Below the pieces are notes generated by a model. The model worked only from the letters and a program-made list of their open reading frames with translations. It was not told the DNA's origin and ran no database searches. The position numbers and the translations under genes were made by a program. A stretch of 44,843 bases of DNA from JABDPF01 sp036351575 (GTDB lineage Bacteria > Pseudomonadota > Gammaproteobacteria > Xanthomonadales > SZUA-36): positions 1-44,843 of the forward strand of contig JAZBPJ010000010.1 in the NCBI GenBank assembly GCA_036351575.1, written 5' to 3'. How positions within the stretch are numbered: the first letter of the stretch is position 1; each line of letters starts with the position of its first letter. Of this stretch, positions 32,772-41,422 are shown in pieces.

Positions 32772-32793
32772 GTACGACCAGTGGTGGTCGTAC
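32772..32793. promoter_or_regulatory. perfect 9-bp inverted repeat at the barrel-gene promoter
   Basis: GTACGACCA and TGGTCGTAC form a perfect inverted repeat around four bases. On the minus strand it directly follows a -10-like TATAGT, so it would overlap the transcription start of the barrel gene, 22 bases before its GTG. It could be a repressor operator or a 5'-end mRNA hairpin. Confidence 0.5.
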
Positions 32794-32898
32794 TATAGAT
32801 TTCCACTTCCGAAAAAAGTTTAATCCAATTCTAGCAAAAATATCCGCTTTCAGCCCGGTAACCCGTCACTAAAGGCAGCGCACCGGTGATTCGCCGGC

Positions 32899-32907
32899 TG
32901 ATATAAT
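32899..32907 (+). promoter_or_regulatory. extended -10 promoter for the thioredoxin-like gene
   Basis: TGATATAAT is a consensus extended -10 (TGn-TATAAT). No convincing -35 lies upstream, as expected for this promoter type. Transcription would begin near 32914, leaving a leader of about 24 bases that includes the GGAGG ribosome site. Confidence 0.6.
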
Positions 32908-32937
32908 CGTGCCGTTCAACGGATGGAGGCTGCGAGC

Positions 32938-33492
<555 letters not shown>

Positions 33493-33497
33493 CAGGC

Positions 33498-33527
33498 TTG
33501 ATCGCTGTTCGATTCACCCACTATGCT
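33498..33527 (+). promoter_or_regulatory. candidate sigma-70 promoter for the universal stress protein gene
   Basis: TTGATC (33498-33503) and TATGCT (33522-33527) are separated by 18 bases. They lie just after the thioredoxin-like stop and 47 bases before the next ATG. Confidence 0.5.
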
Positions 33528-33573
33528 GTCCCCGACAGTTCAAACAACGGCACCGAGCGAGGTGTAAATCATC

Positions 33574-34008
33574 ATGAGTAAAGTTCTACTGGTCGGAATC
33601 GATTGCAGTGACTGCAGTAACCGCGCGCTTCAATACGCAGCAAACGGTGCGGCGAAATCAAAATTGCAGTTGATCGTCGTACACGTGATCGACTGGTCCC
33701 CGTTTACCTTCAGCACCGCCAAGGAAAACGAGGAAAGGCGCCAGCGGCGCGAAGACGAACTGGACCGTGCGCACCGGGAAATCGTGGACCCGGTCGTCAG
33801 CGAACTCAGGGAACAGGGCATCTATGCGCGCGGCGTGGTTCGCCACGGACACCCGGCCGAAACCATCTGCGCGGTCTCCAGGGAATTCGGGGCGACCAAT
33901 ATCATTATCGGAAAAACGGGTTCCTCGAAACTGAAGGCGCAGTTGTTCGGCAGCGTTGCCAATACGCTGGTGCAGATCAGCGAGGTTCCCGTTACGGTTG
34001 TGCCCTGA
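33574..34008 (+). CDS. universal stress protein (UspA family, ATP-binding type)
   Basis: A 144-residue single-domain UspA-fold protein. It begins with VLLVGIDCSDCSNRALQYAA and ends with the nucleotide-binding pattern GKTGSSKLKAQLFGSVANTL, which satisfies Gx2Gx9G(S/T). It is therefore probably of the ATP-binding class rather than the non-binding UspA class. It acts as a cytoplasmic stress factor, usually a dimer. Its own promoter lies in the gap after the thioredoxin-like gene. The next 226 bases (34009-34234), up to tkt, hold no gene and no hairpin I would call a terminator, only an AT-rich patch near 34142-34160 that may carry the tkt promoter. Confidence 0.92.
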   Translation: MSKVLLVGIDCSDCSNRALQYAANGAAKSKLQLIVVHVIDWSPFTFSTAKENEERRQRREDELDRAHREIVDPVVSELREQGIYARGVVRHGHPAETICAVSREFGATNIIIGKTGSSKLKAQLFGSVANTLVQISEVPVTVVP

Positions 34009-34234
34009 ACCCCTGGGCCAATCTCCGTTTACCGCCCTTTTTCCGGTGCCTGGGCGACATGGGTGCAGTCCTTACAAAGAACAGAATCAAACGCGCGCGG
34101 TCGCTGAATATTCACGCCGTGCTTGTCGCTTCGGTTCATCCATAGCAAAATTATAGGCCGCCCGCACGGTCGACCAAACGGCACCCGGCGCTCATCGGGG
34201 CGCACAGGCGTTTTCTTCCAAACGAGGATCAGCG

Positions 34235-36232
34235 ATGTCAAACCGTAAAACTCTCGCCAACGCCATTCGATTCCTGTCGATGGATGCCGTACAGAAGGCA
34301 AATTCGGGCCACCCCGGTGCTCCGATGGGCATGGCTGACCTGGCCGAGGTCCTCTGGCGAAGCAACCTGAAACACAATCCGGCCAACCCGGCCTGGCCGG
34401 ATCGCGACCGTTTCGTGCTTTCGAACGGCCACGGTTCCATGCTGCTTTATTCTCTCTTGCACCTGACCGGCTATGACCTCTCGATGGACGATATCCGCGC
34501 CTTCAGGCAGCTGCATTCCAAGACGCCGGGCCATCCTGAGTACGGTGAAACACCGGGTGCGGAAACCACCACCGGGCCGCTAGGCCAGGGTGTCGCCAAC
34601 GCCGTGGGCATGGCGCTGGCGGAGAAAGTGCTTGCAGACCGGTTCAATCGGGACGGTCACGAAATTGTCGATCACTTGACCTGGGTGTTCATGGGTGATG
34701 GCTGCATGATGGAAGGCGTTTCCCACGAAGCCTGCGCTCTGGCCGGTACGCTGGGGCTCGGCAAAATGATCGCTTTCTGGGATGACAATGGGATTTCGAT
34801 CGACGGCGAAGTGGAAGGCTGGTTCACCGATGACACGCCGGCCCGTTTCGAAGCCTATGGCTGGCAGGTCATTCGCGGCGTGGATGGACATGACCCGGTG
34901 GAAATCCAGCAGGCGATCGACACGGCGCGGGCCGAGCAGGGCCGGCCGACCTTGATCTGTGCGCGGACGATCATCGGCTACGGTGCCCCGAACAAGCAGG
35001 GCTCGGAGTCGGTTCACGGGGCGCCGCTTGGAGATGAAGAAATCGCCGCTGCGCGTGAATACCTGGATTGGCCTTACCCGCCATTCGAAATTCCGGACGA
35101 TATTTACGCCGACTGGAACGCACACGAGTCAGGCTCGGCCGCCGAGAAAGCCTGGCGGGACCGCTTTGAAGCCTACCGCGGGGATCACCCGGAACTGGCC
35201 GCTGAATTCGAACGCCGCATGAGCGGTGAACTGCCCGGGGACTGGGCGCAGGAAACGTCGCGGATCATCGCGAAAATGCAGGAGGATGGAGGCAGCGTCG
35301 CAACGCGCAAGTCCTCGCAGGCTGCGCTCAATGCCTTCGGCCCGCTGCTGCCGGAATTGATCGGCGGTTCCGCGGACCTCGCCGGCTCCAACAACACGAT
35401 CTGGTCCGGCAGCGTCGACGTCAAAGACGGCGCCGCCGACGGCAACTATGTTTACTTCGGGGTTCGTGAATTCGGCATGACCGCTATCTGCAACGGCCTC
35501 TCCCTGCACGGGGGCTTCATACCGTATAACGCGACCTTCCTGGTGTTTTCGGATTATGCGCGCAACGCCGTGCGCATGTCCGCCCTGCTGCCGACACGGA
35601 ATATCCATGTCTACACGCATGACTCCATCGGGCTGGGCGAAGACGGGCCGACGCATCAACCCGTCGAACACGTGGCCAGTCTGCGGCTGATTCCCGGGCT
35701 GGATGTCTGGCGCCCCTGCGATACGGTCGAAACCGCGGTGTCCTGGAAATGTTCCTTGGAGAAGCATAACGGGCCCTCGGCGTTGATACTGACCCGACAG
35801 GGCTTGCCTCACCAGCCGAGAACAGCGGAGCAACTCGATAACATCAGCCGCGGCGGTTACGTGCTGAACGGGGTGGAAGGCATGCCGGATGCGATTATCA
35901 TAGCCACCGGTTCGGAGGTTGCACTGGCCGTGGAGGCTGCAACCGGCCTGTCATCCGAGGGCGTTAAAGTGAGCGTCGTCTCCATGCCGAACCCCGGACT
36001 GTTCATGGAACAGGACGAAGCCTACCGGGAATCCGTGCTGCCTGCCGAAGTGACCGCGCGCGTCGTGGTCGAAGCCGGCGTGACAGCCGCCTGGGCCGGA
36101 ATCGCGGGCGACGGCGGCCGCGTCATCGGGGTGGACCGATTCGGAGCCTCGGCTCCCGCCGCCCAGCTTTTTGAACACTACGGGCTGACGGCTGAAAATG
36201 TCGCCCGGGCCGTCAGGGAAACCCTGGCGTAA
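34235..36232 (+). CDS. tkt: transketolase
   Basis: A 665-residue thiamine-diphosphate enzyme moving two-carbon units in the pentose phosphate pathway. It shows the N-terminal signature IRFLSMDAVQKANSGHPGAP, the ThDP motif GDGCMMEGVSHEACALAGT...DDNGISIDGE, and the second-domain signature GLGEDGPTHQPVEHVASLRL. Length is normal. GAGG lies nine bases before the ATG. It heads a run tkt-gap-pgk, an arrangement known from other proteobacteria, which connects pentose phosphates to lower glycolysis. Confidence 0.97.
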   Translation: MSNRKTLANAIRFLSMDAVQKANSGHPGAPMGMADLAEVLWRSNLKHNPANPAWPDRDRFVLSNGHGSMLLYSLLHLTGYDLSMDDIRAFRQLHSKTPGHPEYGETPGAETTTGPLGQGVANAVGMALAEKVLADRFNRDGHEIVDHLTWVFMGDGCMMEGVSHEACALAGTLGLGKMIAFWDDNGISIDGEVEGWFTDDTPARFEAYGWQVIRGVDGHDPVEIQQAIDTARAEQGRPTLICARTIIGYGAPNKQGSESVHGAPLGDEEIAAAREYLDWPYPPFEIPDDIYADWNAHESGSAAEKAWRDRFEAYRGDHPELAAEFERRMSGELPGDWAQETSRIIAKMQEDGGSVATRKSSQAALNAFGPLLPELIGGSADLAGSNNTIWSGSVDVKDGAADGNYVYFGVREFGMTAICNGLSLHGGFIPYNATFLVFSDYARNAVRMSALLPTRNIHVYTHDSIGLGEDGPTHQPVEHVASLRLIPGLDVWRPCDTVETAVSWKCSLEKHNGPSALILTRQGLPHQPRTAEQLDNISRGGYVLNGVEGMPDAIIIATGSEVALAVEAATGLSSEGVKVSVVSMPNPGLFMEQDEAYRESVLPAEVTARVVVEAGVTAAWAGIAGDGGRVIGVDRFGASAPAAQLFEHYGLTAENVARAVRETLA

Positions 36233-36236
36233 GTTG

Positions 36237-36260
36237 AATACTCAAACCATCAATACTCAA
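36237..36260. repeat. 9-base direct repeat in the tkt-gap gap
   Basis: AATACTCAA occurs at 36237-36245 and 36252-36260, separated by six bases. The second copy ends at the Shine-Dalgarno (AAGGAG) of gap. It may be chance or a small regulatory element. Confidence 0.4.
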
Positions 36261-36274
36261 GGAGTAAGTTTTAA

Positions 36275-37279
36275 ATGAGCATCAAAGTAGCAATCAACGG
36301 ATATGGCCGAATCGGCCGCAATGTCATGCGCGCCCTGCATGAATACGGCTGGCTCGACCGGATCGAAATCGTCGCGATCAATGACCTGGGCGATGCCGAG
36401 ACCAATGCGCACCTGACGAAATACGATACCGCGCACGGCACATTCCAGGGCGACGTTTCCGTTGAAGGCGGAGACCTCGTGGTCAATGGTCAGCGCGTCA
36501 GGGTGCTGGCCGAGCGCGATCCGGCCCAGCTGCCCTGGGCGGAACTGGGTGTGGACGTCGTTTACGAGTGCACGGGCCTGTTCCGCAGCAAGGAAACTGC
36601 CGGCAAGCACCTCCAGGCAGGCGCCAGCAAAGTCATCGTTTCCGCACCCGGTCAGAATGTGGACCGGACCGTGGTCTACGGCGTCAACCATGCCGATCTG
36701 CAGCCTTCGGACGAGGTCATTTCGAACGCGTCCTGCACGACCAACTGCCTGGCGCCGGTCGCCAAGGTGCTGCACGCGGCCGTTGGCATCGAGTCAGGCC
36801 TGATGAACACCATTCACGCTTACACCAACGACCAGGTCCTCACCGACGTATTCCACAAAGACCTGCGCCGCGCGCGTTCGGCGACCATGAGCATGATCCC
36901 CACGAAGACCGGTGCGGCGGCGGCTGTCGGCCTGGTGCTTCCTGAGCTGAACGGCAAGCTGGACGGTTTCTCCCTCCGCGTGCCGACGATCAATGTTTCC
37001 GTCGTGGATCTGAGCTTCATTTCCAACCGCGAGACGACGGTGGAAGAGGTCAACGCCGCTATCAAGGCCGCTTCCGAGGGTGAACTCAAGGGCGTGCTCG
37101 GCTATAACGACGCGCCGCTGGTCTCGGTGGACTTCAATCACAACCCGGCATCCTCGACGTTCGATGCAGGACTGACCCGCGTCAGCGGCCGGCTGGTGAA
37201 AGTACTCAGCTGGTACGATAACGAGTGGGGCTTCAGCTGCCGCATGCTGGACACGACGATGGCGCTGATGAATGCCTGA
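36275..37279 (+). CDS. gap: type I glyceraldehyde-3-phosphate dehydrogenase
   Basis: A 334-residue NAD(P)-dependent glycolytic enzyme. The Rossmann start is KVAINGYGRIGRNVMRALHE, the cofactor Asp is in VAINDLGD, and the catalytic Cys is in SNASCTTNCLAP, followed by the partner His in NTIHAYTNDQ. The C-terminus DNEWGFSCRMLDTTMAL is typical. It lacks features that would make it erythrose-4-phosphate dehydrogenase with certainty, although tkt-epd-pgk clusters exist, so Epd is the alternative. AAGGAG lies upstream of the ATG, and pgk starts 6 bases after the stop. Confidence 0.95.
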   Translation: MSIKVAINGYGRIGRNVMRALHEYGWLDRIEIVAINDLGDAETNAHLTKYDTAHGTFQGDVSVEGGDLVVNGQRVRVLAERDPAQLPWAELGVDVVYECTGLFRSKETAGKHLQAGASKVIVSAPGQNVDRTVVYGVNHADLQPSDEVISNASCTTNCLAPVAKVLHAAVGIESGLMNTIHAYTNDQVLTDVFHKDLRRARSATMSMIPTKTGAAAAVGLVLPELNGKLDGFSLRVPTINVSVVDLSFISNRETTVEEVNAAIKAASEGELKGVLGYNDAPLVSVDFNHNPASSTFDAGLTRVSGRLVKVLSWYDNEWGFSCRMLDTTMALMNA

Positions 37280-37285
37280 GGTAAC

Positions 37286-38464
37286 ATGACGTACAAACGT
37301 ATCGAAGACTTGGATCTGGACCGCAAAAAGGTCCTGATCCGCCAGGATCTGAATGTCCCGGTCAGCAATGGCCGGGTCACTTCGGACGCCAGAATTCGCG
37401 CCTCTTTGCCGACTATCCGGCTGGCGCTGGAGAAAGGTGCGGCGGTGATGCTGATGTCTCACCTCGGCCGTCCGACGGAGGGCGAGGCGAATCCCGTTTT
37501 CTCGATGCGGCCGGTGGCAGACCGGATGAGCGAACTTCTCGAACGGCCGGTTCGGCTGGAGAGCGAATACCTCGACGGTTTGACCATCCAGGCGGGTGAA
37601 GTCGTTCTGTGTGAAAACGTGCGCTTCAACGCAGGCGAGAAAAAGAACGATGAGGCATTGGCCAGGCGCTATGCCGCCTTGTGCGACGTCTTCGTGATGG
37701 ATGCATTCGGCACCGCGCACCGGGCCCAGGCCTCCACTGAGGGCGTGACGCGATTTGCCCCGGTAGCGGCTGCCGGACTGTTGTTGAGCCGTGAGCTCGA
37801 TGCGTTGGCAAAAGGGCTTGAGCACCCTGATCGGCCCATGCTGGCTATTGTTGGCGGATCCAAGGTGTCGACCAAGCTGACCGTGCTCGAGTCCCTGCTG
37901 GGCAAGGTTGACGAACTCATCGTAGGTGGCGGTATCGCCAACACGTTTATAGCGGCATCGGGCCACGACGTCGGCAAGTCGCTGTACGAACCGGACCTGA
38001 TTCATGAAGCACAGCGCTTGATCCAGCGGGTGCATGAGAGCGGTGGATCGATACCGATCCCCAGGGACGTCGTCGTAGCCAAAGCGTTTGACGAAAATGC
38101 CGAGGCAATCGTGCGCAAGGTCGATGAAGTGCGGAGCGACGAATTGATCCTGGATATCGGTCCGCTGACGTCAATCGAGTACTCGGAGATCGTGGCCGGC
38201 GCCGGGACGATAATCTGGAACGGGCCTGTCGGTGTATTCGAGTTCAAAAAATTTGCCGCGGGCACGCGTGCCCTGGCGGAGGCCATCGCCCGCTCGTCGG
38301 CCTACAGTATCGCGGGCGGGGGCGACACGCTGGCCGCGATCGACCAGTTCGGTATCCGCGACGACATCAGTTACATCTCCACCGGCGGCGGCGCCTTTCT
38401 CGAATTCGTGGAAGGCAAAACACTGCCTGCAGTTGCTGCGCTCGAAAAGGCTGCAGCCCGTTAG
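37286..38464 (+). CDS. pgk: phosphoglycerate kinase
   Basis: A 392-residue two-domain kinase making ATP from 1,3-bisphosphoglycerate. The N-terminal signature KKVLIRQDLNVPVSNGRVTS is present, with MLMSHLGRPTEG and the Arg-containing VLCENVRFNAGEKKND. The nucleotide side shows IVGGSKVSTKLTVLESLL, WNGPVGVFEFKKFAAGT and AGGGDTLAAID...ISTGGGAFLEFVEGK. It is tightly coupled to gap (6-base gap). A candidate terminator follows. Confidence 0.97.
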   Translation: MTYKRIEDLDLDRKKVLIRQDLNVPVSNGRVTSDARIRASLPTIRLALEKGAAVMLMSHLGRPTEGEANPVFSMRPVADRMSELLERPVRLESEYLDGLTIQAGEVVLCENVRFNAGEKKNDEALARRYAALCDVFVMDAFGTAHRAQASTEGVTRFAPVAAAGLLLSRELDALAKGLEHPDRPMLAIVGGSKVSTKLTVLESLLGKVDELIVGGGIANTFIAASGHDVGKSLYEPDLIHEAQRLIQRVHESGGSIPIPRDVVVAKAFDENAEAIVRKVDEVRSDELILDIGPLTSIEYSEIVAGAGTIIWNGPVGVFEFKKFAAGTRALAEAIARSSAYSIAGGGDTLAAIDQFGIRDDISYISTGGGAFLEFVEGKTLPAVAALEKAAAR

Positions 38465-38493
38465 CTTTGAAAAGTACGTACCGGTCCGGACCA

Positions 38494-38520
38494 GGCCCGG
38501 TACGAGAGCCGGCCATTTTT
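38494..38520 (+). terminator. candidate terminator after pgk
   Basis: GGCCCGG and CCGGCC pair (with one bulged C) around an 8-base loop and are followed by ATTTTT, 30 bases after the pgk stop. The stem is short, so termination may be partial. Confidence 0.5.
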
Positions 38521-38581
38521 ATGAGTGACCGGCATGTTTTCTGTTGATACGATTAGCTGTCTCAATATTCCGGAGCGAGCC

Positions 38582-39181
38582 ATGTCTTTTAAATCACTGT
38601 CGAAACCGATGACGTTTGCGACCGTCCTGATCATTTCAATCGTCATTACTTCGGCCTGCTCGTCGAGCGTCAAGGTGCGCAGTGACATTGCTCCGGGCGT
38701 GGACCTCGCTTCATACGATACCTATGGTTTCTTTTCCCAGTTGGGAGTGGAAGGCGAGCACTATTCCAGCCTCCTTGGCCAGCATTTTCGCGATGCGGTT
38801 TCAAGGCAGATGGATTCACGCGGCTTCGCATCCTCGGATTCGCCGCAACTGCAGGTCAACGTTTCGGTAGGCGCCCAGGACAAGGTCCGGGTCAACACCT
38901 ACGATGACCCCTACCTGTACGGCGGTTATTACGGCTACCGCGGGTACGGTTACTACGGCAGCCCCTGGTACCACGGCGGAACCCGCACAACCGTTCACCA
39001 GTACACCGAGGCCAACGTTTACGTCGACGTTATCGATGCCAGCAAGCACGAACTCGTCTGGCAGGGTGTCGCGACGTTTACCCTCACGGACAAGATGCAG
39101 GAAAACGTGCGCGAGTCCGTGAACAGCACGGTGGACAAGATTTTCACCCAGTTCCCGGTTGCCGCTTCGGCGAGCCCCTGA
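38582..39181 (+). CDS. DUF4136-type lipoprotein (first of tandem pair)
   Basis: A 199-residue exported protein with a lipoprotein-like signal ending ITSAC (Cys26; the -3 residue Thr is unusual). The mature part starts SSSVKVRSDIAPGVDLASYD and continues YDTYGFFSQLG, the normal opening of DUF4136 proteins. A Tyr/Gly-rich loop (about 114-133, YLYGGYYGYRGYGYYG) interrupts the domain, and VWQGVATFTLTDKMQENV closes it. ATG 38582 is chosen because GGAG lies six bases upstream. The downstream gene is a clear paralogue. Likely attached to the outer membrane; function unknown. It may have its own promoter in the 117-base gap after pgk. Confidence 0.85.
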   Translation: MSFKSLSKPMTFATVLIISIVITSACSSSVKVRSDIAPGVDLASYDTYGFFSQLGVEGEHYSSLLGQHFRDAVSRQMDSRGFASSDSPQLQVNVSVGAQDKVRVNTYDDPYLYGGYYGYRGYGYYGSPWYHGGTRTTVHQYTEANVYVDVIDASKHELVWQGVATFTLTDKMQENVRESVNSTVDKIFTQFPVAASASP

Positions 39182-39195
39182 AAAGAAAAATCAAC

Positions 39196-39789
39196 ATGAC
39201 AAACAAATCCGGGCTGTCGCTCGCGGCCAGCCTTGCCGCACCCCTTCTTGTGCTCCTGCTCGGTGCCTGTGCCTCTGGGCTCGAGGTGCGCAGCGATCAG
39301 GATCCCAACGCCGACTTCAACCAGTACCGGACCTGGGGCTTCTTTGAACAGCTGGGTATCGAGGGTGGTTACAACTCACCGGTTTTCGGCGAGCATTTTC
39401 GCGCAGCCATCACGCAAGAGATGACAGCGCGTGGATACCGCCAGTCCATGAATCCCGACCTGTACATCAACGTGACGCTGCGTGCCGACGACAAGGTCAA
39501 GATGAAGTCCCACACCGCGCCTTACATGAGCGGCGCCTACTATCAGCGGCCCGGCGGCCCCTACTACGGCTCTGCTTTCGGCGTCGGCGTCGGTACGGTT
39601 TCACGCGCCACGGAGGTCACCGAGGCCTCGGTATTCATCGATTTCGTGGATAACGAAACCGATCGGCTGGTCTGGCAGGGCGTGGCCGTCGCGGAGGCTG
39701 ACGACAAGGCTGCCCAGCGGTTGCGTGACGCAATTTTCTCCGCTGTCGAGAGCGTATTCACGCTCTATCCGTACACAGCGCCCCGCTGA
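39196..39789 (+). CDS. DUF4136-type lipoprotein (second of tandem pair)
   Basis: A 197-residue lipoprotein with canonical lipobox LLGAC (Cys25). Ala at +2 suggests outer-membrane delivery. The domain opens with LEVRSDQDPNADFNQYRTWG and FFEQLGIEGG, closely parallel to its upstream neighbour (VRSD..P..D...Y.T.GFF.QLG.EG), has a shorter Tyr/Gly/Pro-rich loop (YYQRPGGPYYGSAFG) and ends with LVWQGVAVAEADDKAAQRL. The two genes are 14 bases apart and arose by duplication. Function unknown; they may form a heteromer. Confidence 0.87.
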   Translation: MTNKSGLSLAASLAAPLLVLLLGACASGLEVRSDQDPNADFNQYRTWGFFEQLGIEGGYNSPVFGEHFRAAITQEMTARGYRQSMNPDLYINVTLRADDKVKMKSHTAPYMSGAYYQRPGGPYYGSAFGVGVGTVSRATEVTEASVFIDFVDNETDRLVWQGVAVAEADDKAAQRLRDAIFSAVESVFTLYPYTAPR

Positions 39790-39793
39790 CGGC

Positions 39794-39820
39794 AAGATGC
39801 CTGCCCGGGCGGTATCTTTT
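39794..39820 (+). terminator. weak hairpin after the lipoprotein pair
   Basis: AAGATGCC and GGTATCTT pair (one G-U) around TGCCCGGGC, followed by TTGCTT. The tail is poor, so it may terminate only partly. Confidence 0.35.
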
Positions 39821-39908
39821 GCTTGAAAAGTGATCCTGGCGGACCCGGTAGGTTCGCTCGGGATTGCGCTCACAAGCTAATTAGCATCACTTTTTGTCAT
39901 CTTTTGCC

Positions 39909-39916
39909 TATATAAT
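39909..39916 (+). promoter_or_regulatory. -10 element immediately upstream of pyk
   Basis: TATATAAT contains a consensus -10 (TATAAT, 39911-39916). The pyk ATG is at 39925, only 8 bases further, so a transcript from here would begin at about the start codon. No clear -35 is seen at 16-18 bases. Confidence 0.45.
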
Positions 39917-39924
39917 CGGCCGCC

Positions 39925-41409
39925 ATGAACGTAGACATAAAGAAAAACGCCAGCCATCGCCGGCGGACGAAGATCATTGCGACGATGGGCCCGGGCACGG
40001 ACGATCGCCGGGTTCTCGAGGGCCTGATCCGTGCGGGCGTCGACGTCTTCCGTCTCAACATGTCCCATGGAGACGCCGAGTCACAGATGCGCCGGGCAAA
40101 GATGGTGCGCGAAGTCTCGCGTGAACTGCGTTGGCAGGTCGCTATTCTGGTTGACCTGCAGGGTCCGAAGATCCGCATCGAAAAATTCGAAAACGGGGCA
40201 GCGGAACTGGAAAGCGGCGGACATTTCATGCTGGACGCGGGGCAGCCCGATATCCCGGGTGACGAACACCGGGTCGGGGTCAGCTACCCGAACCTGCCCC
40301 GCGATGTGAAACCCGGTGATACGCTCCTGCTGGATGACGGACTCATTGCCCTGAGTGTGCAGTCGATCGACGGCGACCGGGTGCACTGCCTGGTGGAGAC
40401 CGGCGGCCGCTTGTCGAACCGCAAGGGTCTGAACCTGCTGGGCGGCGGCCTGTCGGTGTCCGGACTCGCCGAGCACGATTATCCGAACATCGAACTGGCG
40501 GCGCGCATGGGTGCGGACTATGTTGCCGTTTCTTTCGTCAGCAGCCCCAACGACATTATCGAGGCGCGCCGATTGCTTCGGGAAGCCGGCAGCGAAGCGG
40601 CGCTGGTGGCGAAGATTGAACGCATGGAGGCGATCCGCAACCTCGAGGAGATCTGTGAAGTTTCCGACGTCGTCATGGTGGCGCGCGGGGACCTGGGGGT
40701 AGAGATCGGAGACGAAGAGTTGCCCGGCCTGCAAAAGCACATCATTCGCACGGCCATCGCGAAGAACCGCATCACCGCCACCGCTACCCAGATGATGCAG
40801 TCCATGATCGACAATCCGATTCCCACCCGTGCCGAGGTGCTCGACGTGGCCAACGCGGTGCTCGACGGCACCGATGCGGTCATGCTTTCGGCGGAAACCG
40901 CCATCGGCAAGCATCCCGTGAAGGTCATCGAGGCGATGAACCGGATCTGTCTCGGCGCGGAGCGGCACCACGAGTCCGAGGGTGGTGAATGCAAAAACCT
41001 GGAAACAGGATTTGCACGCATCGACCAGGCCATCGCGATGGCGGCGATGTTCATGGCCAGGAAAGTGACCGTCAGTGCGATCGTGGCGCTGACCGATTCC
41101 GGCTCAACGGCGCAGTGGCTGTCGCGCGTGCAGACGTCCGTTCCGATCTATGCCTTTTCGACCAACAAGAAGAGCCGCCGCCGGATGGCGATGTTCCGGG
41201 ACGTGTTCCCGGTCAAGCTCGAAGCGCGCGATCCCAATGTCGAGAAAGTGGTCGTCGAGGCGCTCCGGACCCTCATGGCGCACGGCACGGTGCGGGAAAA
41301 TGACCGCGTATTGATTACCATGGGTGATCAGGTCGGTCATTCCGGAGGCACGAACACCTTGCGTTTCGTGAAGCTGAGCCCCGAGGAAATTGCCCGTTAC
41401 GGTATCTAG
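39925..41409 (+). CDS. pyk: pyruvate kinase
   Basis: A 494-residue enzyme converting phosphoenolpyruvate and ADP to pyruvate and ATP. It has N-terminal RRTKIIATMGPGTDDRRVLE, FRLNMSHGDAESQMRRA, VDLQGPKIRIEKFE, the active-site/K+ region (LVAKIERMEAIRNLEEI; MVARGDLGVEIGDEELPGLQ) and TATQMMQSMIDNPIPTRAEV. The C-terminal domain ends with TMGDQVGHSGGTNTLRFVKL. No Shine-Dalgarno precedes the ATG (CGGCCGCC is upstream), consistent with a leaderless message. Whether it is PykA- or PykF-like in allostery cannot be told. aceE follows 13 bases after the stop. Confidence 0.96.
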   Translation: MNVDIKKNASHRRRTKIIATMGPGTDDRRVLEGLIRAGVDVFRLNMSHGDAESQMRRAKMVREVSRELRWQVAILVDLQGPKIRIEKFENGAAELESGGHFMLDAGQPDIPGDEHRVGVSYPNLPRDVKPGDTLLLDDGLIALSVQSIDGDRVHCLVETGGRLSNRKGLNLLGGGLSVSGLAEHDYPNIELAARMGADYVAVSFVSSPNDIIEARRLLREAGSEAALVAKIERMEAIRNLEEICEVSDVVMVARGDLGVEIGDEELPGLQKHIIRTAIAKNRITATATQMMQSMIDNPIPTRAEVLDVANAVLDGTDAVMLSAETAIGKHPVKVIEAMNRICLGAERHHESEGGECKNLETGFARIDQAIAMAAMFMARKVTVSAIVALTDSGSTAQWLSRVQTSVPIYAFSTNKKSRRRMAMFRDVFPVKLEARDPNVEKVVVEALRTLMAHGTVRENDRVLITMGDQVGHSGGTNTLRFVKLSPEEIARYGI

Positions 41410-41422
41410 GAAACCTGATTTT

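Noticed and set aside
36794..38035. A 413-codon open frame on the minus strand across gap and pgk
   Set aside because: Shadow of two highly conserved glycolytic genes.
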